From the NCBI GenBank assembly GCA_021160865.1, contig JAGHBS010000203.1, positions 1 to 5,517 of the forward strand: a stretch of 5,517 nucleotides of DNA, given 5' to 3'. This DNA is from Planctomycetota bacterium. Its GTDB lineage: Bacteria; Planctomycetota; Phycisphaerae; SM23-33. The notes under the pieces are model-generated. The model ran no database searches and had not been told where the DNA came from. It saw only the letters and a program-made list of their open reading frames with translations. Of this stretch, positions 1 through 5,490 are shown piece after piece; position 1 is the first letter of the stretch, and each line of letters begins with the position of its first letter. A program made the translations under genes and the position numbers.

Positions 1-1
1 T

Positions 2-697
2 AGTGTAAGCGTTGGTGGAAACATTCTCTTCAGGCAGAATAGTACGCTAATGGCTCAAGAAGGGGCGAAAATCCATATGACTGGTGCAAACTTCCGAAAC
101 TACAGTACAAACTCAGCAAACCTTGCAGGATTATCAAATCTGACTCTTATCTTTGAAGGCGGAAGCGCAGTTGTCGATAACCTCGAAGTCGCAGGTAAGG
201 ACGAAGGGGCAGTTTTATCGGCATTTAGCGTAGATAACTTCCTTATCGGCACGCTTCAGCTGGGCGGTGAGGCTGCTGGGAGGATAAAACTCGTTGACAA
301 TTTCGACAATCAGCCCAGCTGGTCAGGCAGCGAAGCTCTTTATGTGAGCAATCTTATCCTCTACGCAGGGGCAACGATAGATTTGAATGGTTTGAATCTT
401 TATTACCTCAATGATGGTTCACCCAAGCAATTTTTCAATGGCGATGCGAATCTTGATGGTAGTGTTGATGTATCAGATTTAGGTATTTTGGCAGGCAATT
501 ATGGCGGGACTGGTAAGAGTTGGTCGGAGGGGGATTTTTGTGGTGATCTGGTGGTAGATATTTCTGATCTTGGTATCCTGGCAGGGAATTATGGCTCTTC
601 GACAGGCGGGGCAGTTCCCGAACCTGCGACGTTGTCTTTGCTGTTGATTGGTAGCCTGCTGGTCGTGGTCAGGAGGAAGATAAGGTCGGGAGCGTAG
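2..697 (+). CDS. PEP-CTERM sorted protein with dockerin-like repeats, 5'-truncated by window edge
   Basis: C-terminal part of a probably exported surface or extracellular protein. The frame is open to the left edge, so the Met codon at position 50 is probably internal and the true start lies upstream. Numbering from that Met, residues 1-125 are a Gly/Asn/Leu-rich, probably beta-rich stretch without a recognised catalytic motif, resembling autotransporter or PEP-CTERM passenger regions. Residues 130-182 form two dockerin-type repeats 30 residues apart, each ending SDLGILAGNYG; the first has a good Ca-loop (D132, N134, D136, D143). The C-terminus is a PEP-CTERM signal: VPEP at 189-192, a hydrophobic helix about 194-207, then RRK at 208-210. 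In this family the tail is thought to be processed by an exosortase after export (family knowledge). The passenger function is unknown. It converges on the kinase gene and has no evident link to phosphate uptake. Confidence 0.85.
   Translation, partial: SVSVGGNILFRQNSTLMAQEGAKIHMTGANFRNYSTNSANLAGLSNLTLIFEGGSAVVDNLEVAGKDEGAVLSAFSVDNFLIGTLQLGGEAAGRIKLVDNFDNQPSWSGSEALYVSNLILYAGATIDLNGLNLYYLNDGSPKQFFNGDANLDGSVDVSDLGILAGNYGGTGKSWSEGDFCGDLVVDISDLGILAGNYGSSTGGAVPEPATLSLLLIGSLLVVVRRKIRSGA
482..599 (+). repeat. Duplicated dockerin-like repeat coding segment, 90-base spacing
   Basis: Two near-identical stretches, about 482-509 and 572-599, encode the same GILAGNYG core exactly 90 bases (30 residues) apart. 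This is the usual paired F-hand layout of a dockerin module. The first copy keeps the acidic/Asn ligands of the Ca loop. In the second, the loop reads GDFCGDLVVD, with Cys164 where Asn is usual and Leu167 where Gly is usual, so its calcium binding may be weakened. Confidence 0.7.
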
Positions 698-943
698 CCG
701 GTTTTATTCAACGATGTTACCATTGTTGCTAAAGCGATACTTTCTATCTGCGGGGCTGAAGGGGTCCTCAAGGCATCTTCGGCGTGGAGGCCGATTGTAA
801 GAGGATTGAGAAAAATAGAGTATCAGTATATCATCGGAGGGATGTCGGCGAAATGCACCCCGGTTGAAGTGTGCAGTATGTCTTGTAATTCAAGTAGTTT
901 TTTTCATGATCCCATCATAATCCCACGGGGGAAGGTTTTGTAT
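698..943. other. Intergenic space between convergent genes, no clear content
   Basis: This 246-base stretch separates two converging stop codons. I see no credible gene: the only frame entering it on the + strand starts at a TTG at 806 and runs into the antisense of the kinase 3' end. A weak stem is possible between 763-769 and 787-792 (GG/CC plus CCTC/GAGG, with one bulge), but no T-run follows on either strand. A 5-bp hairpin at 906-918 (ATGAT/ATCAT) has its T-run on the wrong side for + strand termination. No canonical intrinsic terminator was found for either gene. Confidence 0.5.
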
Positions 944-2725
944 TCAGGATACGGGGATAGTTATGGTTATGGTTGTTCCCTTACCGGGCTTGCTGTGGAG
1001 TGTAATTTTTCCGCCGAGGCGCTCGGTTGCGTGTTTTACGATGGCCAGACCTAACCCTGTGCCGCGGGATTTAGCATCACCGCTGCGGGATGGTTCAACC
1101 TGGAAAAACCGTTCGAATATCCTTTCGTGCAGTTCGGGGGGAATTCCACAGCCAGTGTCGCTTACCTGTATCAATAGGTGATTATTTTTAGCATTGAGCA
1201 GGCATTTAACCTGCCCACCGGCCGGGGTGAACTTTATCGCGTTGTCAAGAAGGTTCTGAATAATCATCTGGATAAGCCTCTTATCAGAGGTGAAACTAAA
1301 TGACGGGTCGGTGGCAACGATTTCCAGATTTATGCTTTTTTCCTCGGCGGAGTGATTGAATCTTTCCTTAGCCCAGGTTACCAGCGAGGATAGTTCGATT
1401 TGCTCTGCACTGATTTGCCCCTTGGCTGACTCAACAATGTTCAGGTCGAGTAAGTCCTTGGTCATTTCTTCAAGCCGATTGATCTGTCGATCGAGAATGT
1501 GAAATATCTTGCCGAGATCTCCAGGGACTTTATCCTGCACTTCGAGCAATGAATCGACTGCTGTTCGAAGTGTGGCGATGGGTGTGCGAAGTTCATGTGA
1601 TGCATTGGCGACGAAATCGGCCTTCATCGCAGCAGCACGGGCTATTTCCGTAATGTCTCTCAACACTATCAGTACGGCAATATTCTCCGATGCTTCACGG
1701 GCGATCTTCGTGGCATGAATCCAAAGTATCCGCTGAGCCTTGCCTGTGGAAACCTCTATCTGCCTGTCGATTGATGTATCCGTTTCGAAAACCTGATTGA
1801 TTGTTTCCAGCAGGTCTGGAATGCGAATGAGTTCCTGTAGATGCTTTCCTGCTGCCTGGGTTGAATCCACGCCAAGCATGTCAGCCGCTGATTTATTCAT
1901 CAGGATTACATGTCCTTCATTGTTTGTAGCAATGACACCTTCGTGGAGGTTCTCCACAACGGCAGAGAGATGCTCCCGCTGGGACATAATCGTATCAATC
2001 TGAGAGGCGAGGTTTTGGCGCATTTCATTCAGGGCGGCTGCTAGTTGAGCAAGTTCATCCGAGCCATGAATATTTGCCTTTGCCGTCAGGTCGCCTGTTG
2101 CAATCTTTCTGGCTGTAAGTGTAATTTGGTTCAAAGGCCTGTGCCATATCCATCCCAGCAGTGCTCCGATGATGATCGCTACTGCCGCTGCTACTAACAC
2201 GGCATAAAGCAGCGCATTTCGAATAAGCCTTCGACCTTCCACTATGGTGTGAATAGGCATGGCAATGCGGACAAGTCCGACGATTTTGCCATTTATCGAG
2301 ATTGGTTCAGCGAAATACCTGAATTTGACTCCCAGCGTTTCGCTTGAACGGATGTCTCGACCGCTTTTTCCCTTCAATGCAGCGAGGACTTCCGGTCTGT
2401 CATCGGTCTTGTGATTTTCCATCGTGTGCGGGTCAGCCTGGCTGTCACCGAGCACGGTTCCATCCTTGGCAATTACAGTCAGGCGTATGGGTGAATTTCC
2501 CATCATCTTCTTGCATTCGGAATCAATTTTGTCACGAGAGGATGGCCAGAGATGAAGGAAATGAAGACGAGCGATATGAACGAGTTGTTGCTGGTACTTG
2601 ATATTTTCCCGCTGATAATTAGCGTTGAGATAATGATACGCCAAAATTCCTACTATGGAGACAATCACTGCTATTAGCAAGAGATTGCCTGCAAATAATT
2701 TCCAGAAAAGGCGTCGTTTAATCAT
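944..2725 (-). CDS. phoR: PhoR-type membrane sensor histidine kinase
   Basis: Inner-membrane kinase of 593 residues, expected to phosphorylate the adjacent response regulator. Order of parts: TM1 about 10-32; extracytoplasmic sensor about 33-168; TM2 about 169-193; HAMP about 194-246 (RPLNQIT, ARKIATGDL); PAS about 253-360; HisKA with H-box ASHELRTP, phospho-acceptor His377; HATPase_c with N-box NLLDNAIKFT (491-500), G1 DTGCGIP (523-529), F-box FERFF (537-541) and G2 GTGLGL (555-560). All catalytic motifs are intact. The sensor segment includes MENH (102-105) and a DGTVLGDS strand pair, resembling the Cache-like domain of Firmicutes PhoR/WalK-type kinases; E. coli PhoR lacks a comparably large periplasmic domain. 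The ATG overlaps the regulator's stop codon by 8 bases, with no close Shine-Dalgarno, suggesting translational coupling. The PhoR assignment rests on PAS-HisKA style plus the divergent pst operon; the exact stimulus is inferred. Confidence 0.9.
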   Translation of the reverse strand: MIKRRLFWKLFAGNLLLIAVIVSIVGILAYHYLNANYQRENIKYQQQLVHIARLHFLHLWPSSRDKIDSECKKMMGNSPIRLTVIAKDGTVLGDSQADPHTMENHKTDDRPEVLAALKGKSGRDIRSSETLGVKFRYFAEPISINGKIVGLVRIAMPIHTIVEGRRLIRNALLYAVLVAAAVAIIIGALLGWIWHRPLNQITLTARKIATGDLTAKANIHGSDELAQLAAALNEMRQNLASQIDTIMSQREHLSAVVENLHEGVIATNNEGHVILMNKSAADMLGVDSTQAAGKHLQELIRIPDLLETINQVFETDTSIDRQIEVSTGKAQRILWIHATKIAREASENIAVLIVLRDITEIARAAAMKADFVANASHELRTPIATLRTAVDSLLEVQDKVPGDLGKIFHILDRQINRLEEMTKDLLDLNIVESAKGQISAEQIELSSLVTWAKERFNHSAEEKSINLEIVATDPSFSFTSDKRLIQMIIQNLLDNAIKFTPAGGQVKCLLNAKNNHLLIQVSDTGCGIPPELHERIFERFFQVEPSRSGDAKSRGTGLGLAIVKHATERLGGKITLHSKPGKGTTITITIPVS

Positions 2726-3407
2726 CAGCCAAGCGATAACCTACTCCACGGACAGTTTGAATGTATTTGCGTGCTTTACCCAGTTTTCGACGAAGTGCTG
2801 TTATGTGAACATCAATAGTACGGTCGGTAACCACTGCATTCATTCCCAGGACCTGATCGATTAATTGGTTTCGGTCTAATACACGTCCTCTGGCTGAGAC
2901 GATGGCGACTAACAGGCGGAACTCCGTCAGCGTAAGAGGTACTTTCTTGCTGTTGACTTCAACATTATGGCGTTCCAGGTCAATACGCATTGGTCCGACT
3001 TCCAGCACCTTCTCGCTTGTTGCAGCGATGTCGCGGCTTCTTCGCAGCACGGCTGATATACGGGCGAGAAGTACCGACATGCTAAAAGGCTTGGTTATGT
3101 AATCGTCGGCTCCAAGGTGTAGTCCGACAACGATGTCGCTTTCTTCGCTCTTGGCTGTCAGCATGATGATGGGCACACCGGCGGTGCGAGGGTCGTTGCG
3201 AAGTTTCGTCGCCACTTCCGTCCCGGGCATTCCGGGTAGCATCAGGTCAAGTAGGACCAGGTCGGGCGGTGAGCAGCGAATCATCTCCAGTGCCTCGGTC
3301 CCATCGCCAATCGTCTCGACGATGTAACCTTCGCGCTGGAGTCTCATGGCCAGGAGTTCAGCCATGTCGGGTTCATCTTCAACTACAATGATGCGTTTCT
3401 TAGACAT
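2718..3407 (-). CDS. phoB: PhoB-type response regulator, OmpR/PhoB family
   Basis: DNA-binding response regulator of 229 residues, the normal length for PhoB. The receiver domain spans about 4-120, with acidic pocket E10/D11, phospho-acceptor Asp54 in VLLDLMLPG, switch Thr84 and conserved Lys106 in TKPF. The C-terminal winged helix spans about 135-228, with recognition-helix region RTIDVHITALRRKLG (196-210) and wing VRGVGYRL (219-226). Members of this family bind direct repeats spaced 11 bp, and such repeats lie just upstream at 3445-3510. It is first in a two-gene unit with the kinase and is transcribed divergently from pstS, so a role as activator of the phosphate-starvation genes is likely. 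The ATG at 3407 is preceded by no evident Shine-Dalgarno. The family call is certain; the PhoB name depends on context. Confidence 0.92.
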   Translation of the reverse strand: MSKKRIIVVEDEPDMAELLAMRLQREGYIVETIGDGTEALEMIRCSPPDLVLLDLMLPGMPGTEVATKLRNDPRTAGVPIIMLTAKSEESDIVVGLHLGADDYITKPFSMSVLLARISAVLRRSRDIAATSEKVLEVGPMRIDLERHNVEVNSKKVPLTLTEFRLLVAIVSARGRVLDRNQLIDQVLGMNAVVTDRTIDVHITALRRKLGKARKYIQTVRGVGYRLADD

Positions 3408-3422
3408 CGTCGATTATTGGTC

Positions 3423-3452
3423 ATTTTATCAACCCCGATAATCCCTTAGCAA
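3423..3452 (-). promoter_or_regulatory. Possible sigma70-like promoter of the phoB-phoR unit
   Basis: On the minus strand TTGCTA (3452-3447, 4 of 6 to the -35 consensus) and TAAAAT (3428-3423, 5 of 6 to the -10) are separated by 18 bases. A start about 7 bases downstream would leave a leader of only some ten bases before the regulator ATG. The -35 overlaps the first TTAGC element, so binding of the regulator there could affect its own gene. Weak, motif-only evidence. Confidence 0.3.
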
Positions 3453-3510
3453 CCGCCTATGAACGCTTTAGCGCAATCTTAGCGCAGGTGAAATATTTCC
3501 TTAACGCTTG
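3445..3510 (+). promoter_or_regulatory. Candidate Pho box: 11-bp register of TTAGC/TTAAC half-sites
   Basis: Read in steps of 11 bases from 3445, four of six units begin with a pyrimidine followed by TTAGC or TTAAC: CTTAGC at 3445, TTTAGC at 3467, CTTAGC at 3478 and CTTAAC at 3500. The unit at 3456 is degenerate (CCTATG). The unit at 3489 is AT-rich and contains the palindrome GAAATATTTC. The central pair is best, sharing TTAGCGCA at 3468 and 3479. PhoB-family regulators bind direct repeats one helical turn apart; the cyanobacterial CTTAACCT and Bacillus TTAACA half-sites are similar (established knowledge). The array sits between a phoB-like gene and pstS and ends just before a -10-like hexamer, where it could replace a -35. 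Binding itself is inferred. Confidence 0.65.
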
Positions 3511-3515
3511 CCCCT

Positions 3516-3521
3516 GATAAT
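3516..3521 (+). promoter_or_regulatory. Putative -10 element of the pst operon promoter
   Basis: GATAAT matches the sigma70 -10 consensus at 5 of 6 positions. No TTGACA-like -35 lies 16-18 bases upstream; the TTAAC-containing unit at 3500-3510 occupies that side, about 9-10 bases from the hexamer. This is the layout of activator-dependent Pho promoters. Transcription would start near 3528, giving a leader of about 50 bases that is purine-rich before the pstS start. Confidence 0.45.
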
Positions 3522-3567
3522 GGCAGCAGTGGTCAGGAAAGGATTTTAGAAACACGAGAAAAGAAAG

Positions 3568-3574
3568 AAAGGAG
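3568..3574 (+). promoter_or_regulatory. Shine-Dalgarno of pstS
   Basis: AAAGGAG lies 7 bases before the ATG at 3582. It fixes the pstS start and is the strongest ribosome-binding site in the window; the regulator and kinase genes lack a comparable one. This fits the need for far more binding protein than permease. Confidence 0.75.
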
Positions 3575-3581
3575 AAAGCAG

Positions 3582-4445
3582 ATGAACAAACGATGGCAAT
3601 GTGTTGTGAAGTTTGTGGCAATGGTGGGTTTGTTCTTGCTTCCCTGTGAGGCAGGAGCTGGAGAGAAATCCTCCTCAGGGGCTGGGAAGGTAAAGTTGCA
3701 GATCGAGGGTTCAACAACCGTCGGCCCAATTGCTGATGCCTTTGCCGAGGTGTTCAGTAAAAAGTACCCGAATGTCTCGATTACGGTAAAGAAAACCGGC
3801 AGTGGCGACGGGGCAGCGGCGCTGATTGACGGACGTTGCGATATCGCAACGATGAGCCGATTCATGAAACTCAAGGCATTCAAAAAGGCCATTGACCGGG
3901 GCGTTATGCCGGTTGCGCATGTCGTAGCAATGGACGGGGTGTGCGTGATCGTGCATCCGTCCAACCCTATTAGCGCTCTTACCAGCCGGCAGGTCCGCGA
4001 AATATATAAGGGCAAGATTACTAACTGGAAGCAACTCGGCGGTCCCGACATGAAAATCGTTGTCATAAGCAGGGATAGTTCATCGGGTACATACGAGACA
4101 TTTCATAAGTTGGTGATGAAAAAGCAAAAGATGACCAGCAGCGTCGAGTACGTTAGTTCGAACCCACAGGCGTATGCACGCGTCAAGACCACACCCGGAG
4201 CAATTGGGTACGTCGGGCTTGGGTTTGTGGACAAGAACGTCAAGGCTCTAAAGATAGACGGCGTTCTCCCTACAAGAGAGACAATCGCCACGGGAAAGTA
4301 TCCCATAAGCAGACCATTGTTCATGTTCACTAATGGCTATCCCAGGCTCGGTTCAATCGTTCACGCCTTTGTGACATTCCACCTGACTGAAAGGGGTCAG
4401 GAGATTATCGAGGCCAAGGGCTTTGTTCCGCTGACGAACTATTAA
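3582..4445 (+). CDS. pstS: Phosphate ABC transporter substrate-binding protein PstS
   Basis: Periplasmic phosphate-binding protein of 287 residues that delivers phosphate to the PstCAB transporter. It belongs to the shorter PstS class that has IEGSTTV near the start of the mature protein, not the E. coli-type GAGATFP. An export signal covers about 1-26: basic MNKRWQ, hydrophobic core 8-20, then a probable cleavage around AGAG (24-27). Ligand-loop motifs are EGSTTV (42-47), TGSGDG (72-77), D87 in CDIATMSR, and RDSSSGT (164-170), where R164, S168, G169 and T170 align with the phosphate-contacting Arg and SGT of E. coli PstS. GAIGYVG (206-212) is the usual hinge-region motif. Cys22 follows LLP, a poor lipobox because of the Pro, so lipid anchoring is doubtful. 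It is the first gene of the operon and lies downstream of the candidate Pho box. Confidence 0.95.
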   Translation: MNKRWQCVVKFVAMVGLFLLPCEAGAGEKSSSGAGKVKLQIEGSTTVGPIADAFAEVFSKKYPNVSITVKKTGSGDGAAALIDGRCDIATMSRFMKLKAFKKAIDRGVMPVAHVVAMDGVCVIVHPSNPISALTSRQVREIYKGKITNWKQLGGPDMKIVVISRDSSSGTYETFHKLVMKKQKMTSSVEYVSSNPQAYARVKTTPGAIGYVGLGFVDKNVKALKIDGVLPTRETIATGKYPISRPLFMFTNGYPRLGSIVHAFVTFHLTERGQEIIEAKGFVPLTNY

Positions 4446-4482
4446 CGAATAACAAACGAATAAGCGGGCATTAACCAATAAC
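4444..4482 (+). repeat. Three AAC(G/C)AATAA repeats in the pstS-pstC gap
   Basis: The 64-base gap between pstS and pstC holds AACGAATAA at 4444-4452 and again at 4455-4463, 11 bases apart, and a one-mismatch copy AACCAATAA at 4473-4481. The first overlaps the pstS stop codon. The longer match ATTAAC(G/C)AATAAC at 4441 and 4470 agrees at 12 of 13 positions. The stretch is AT-rich. Function unknown: possible regulator half-sites, an mRNA processing or stability site, or chance in AT-rich sequence. Confidence 0.45.
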
Positions 4483-4501
4483 TGAGCTTGCAGAGTTTGT
4501 T
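4451..4501 (+). other. Weak nested inverted repeat between pstS and pstC
   Basis: AACAAAC (4451-4457) is complementary to GTTTGTT (4495-4501), and inside it AAGC (4462-4465) to GCTT (4486-4489). The loops are large and the pairing is AT-rich, so the structure would be weak. Its position suits an mRNA element that makes pstS more abundant than pstC, as known in other pst operons, but it is not a canonical terminator. Confidence 0.25.
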
Positions 4502-4509
4502 TTGACTTC

Positions 4510-5490
4510 ATGGCACGACAGATCGGCAAAAAATTACGCGGTCCGACGGCGATTGAGTTTGACAAGCCGTTGCTGACGGACGGGCGTGAGGATTTGATGG
4601 GAATGCTAACAGCAGGGGCTGGTAAATTCCTGCTGTTGGCTATTACGTCCGTTTCGGTGATTATGACGATTCTTATCTTCGTCTTCATCGTCAAAGAAGC
4701 CTGGCCTTTTCTTACCGGCGGTCGGATTGTCAAACTATTCAGTAGTACTCGTTGGTATCCCACTGCGACACCTGCAGAGTTCGGGATGTTGGCTCTGCTG
4801 GCAGGATCGGTGTATGTAACGGCTGGCGCACTTGTCATCGCCGTACCGTTAGGCTTGCTGGCAGCTGTGTTTCTCAGCGATATTGTTTCGTTCCGTCTCC
4901 GCCAAGTTATCAAGCCGATTATCGAACTACTTGCCGCTATTCCGTCGGTGGCATATGGTTTCTTTGCTGTTTTGGTGTTGGCGCCGTGGTTGCAACGACA
5001 TCTGGGACTTCCAACGGGTACGAATGCCTTGAATGCTTCAATTATCCTGGCGGTCATGATTGTTCCAACAATCATCAGTATTTCTGAAGATGCCCTGACG
5101 GCAGCGGGAAATAACCTCCGTGCCGGCTCTTATGCCCTTGGTGCAACCCGTGCCGAAACCTTGCTCAAGGTCATAATGCCAGCTGCACGGAGCGGAATCT
5201 TTGCGGCAATAATACTGGGAACGATGCGAGCGGTTGGTGAGACAATGGTAGTCTGGATGGCATCAGGGAATGCTGCACAGATACCGACGCCCTGGTGGGA
5301 TATAACCCAATCGGTTCGCACTATAACTGCCACTATTGCTGCCGAAATGGGTGAATCGGTAAGAGATTCAGATCATTATCATTGTCTCTTCGCCCTTGGA
5401 CTGGTGCTTTTGGTATTCACGTTCGTGTTGAATCTTCTCGGCGAGTACTTTCTGGCAAAAGTGAGACACATGCAGGGAACTGCCTCGTGA
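4510..5490 (+). CDS. pstC: Phosphate ABC transporter permease PstC
   Basis: Inner-membrane channel subunit of the PstSCAB phosphate importer, 326 residues against about 319 in E. coli. Predicted membrane segments lie about 38-61, 92-122, 136-158, 174-192, 228-250 and 292-316, the six-helix PstC pattern. Family landmarks are ELLAAIPSVAYG (139-150), the cytoplasmic EAA-type loop with SYALGATRAETLLKVIMPAA (207-226) that docks on the PstB ATPase, MRAVGETM (239-246), and a C-terminal QSVRTITATIAAEMGE (267-282) followed by HYH and the last helix. No frameshift or missing motif. The ATG at 4510 has no clear Shine-Dalgarno and gives a 37-residue polar leader; the in-frame ATG at 4597 (codon 30) has GAGG five bases upstream and would give 297 residues. 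It lies 64 bases after pstS, and its stop overlaps the probable pstA start by 4 bases. Confidence 0.94.
   Translation: MARQIGKKLRGPTAIEFDKPLLTDGREDLMGMLTAGAGKFLLLAITSVSVIMTILIFVFIVKEAWPFLTGGRIVKLFSSTRWYPTATPAEFGMLALLAGSVYVTAGALVIAVPLGLLAAVFLSDIVSFRLRQVIKPIIELLAAIPSVAYGFFAVLVLAPWLQRHLGLPTGTNALNASIILAVMIVPTIISISEDALTAAGNNLRAGSYALGATRAETLLKVIMPAARSGIFAAIILGTMRAVGETMVVWMASGNAAQIPTPWWDITQSVRTITATIAAEMGESVRDSDHYHCLFALGLVLLVFTFVLNLLGEYFLAKVRHMQGTAS
4588..4591 (+). promoter_or_regulatory. Possible Shine-Dalgarno for an internal pstC start
   Basis: GAGG lies 5 bases before the in-frame ATG at 4597, which would start MGMLTAGAGK close to the first membrane helix. The upstream ATG at 4510 has no comparable site. 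The 29 residues in between read like ordinary soluble protein, so the upstream start is not excluded. Confidence 0.3.
5474..5478 (+). promoter_or_regulatory. Shine-Dalgarno-like site for pstA
   Basis: AGGGA inside the end of pstC lies 8 bases before the GTG at 5487 and supports a start there. Confidence 0.45.

Noticed and set aside
589..771. 60-codon minus-strand frame overlapping the end of the PEP-CTERM gene
   Set aside because: Mostly antisense to the conserved PEP-CTERM tail; no homology or start signal recognised.
713..799. 28-codon + strand frame in the gap (ATG at 713)
   Set aside because: Short, with no ribosome-binding site and no recognisable feature beyond a few leucines.
906..918. 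ATGAT-CCC-ATCAT hairpin considered as a terminator
   Set aside because: The stem is only 5 bp and AT-rich, and the T-run (898-904) precedes it on the + strand, so it does not work as a terminator in either direction.
806..1054. 82-codon + strand frame from a TTG in the convergent gap
   Set aside because: No Shine-Dalgarno, unusual composition (many Cys, Ser, Gly, Tyr), and its last third is antisense to the kinase C-terminus.
3471..3485. GCGC-AATCTTA-GCGC considered as a hairpin or inverted-repeat operator
   Set aside because: GCGC is self-complementary, so the apparent inverted repeat is a by-product of the direct TTAGCGCA repeat, which explains more positions and fits the 11-bp register.
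3533..4066. 177-codon minus-strand frame over the start of pstS, plus two other antisense frames nearby (3457-3729 and 3711-4034)
   Set aside because: Antisense to an unmistakable PstS and/or running across the pst promoter; no domain or ribosome-binding site.
4353..5075. 240-codon open frame on the minus strand inside pstC
   Set aside because: It lies fully antisense to a clear PstC with intact family motifs, and its translation is Arg/Thr/Ser/Pro-rich low-quality sequence with no domain; a shadow of the pstC codon pattern.
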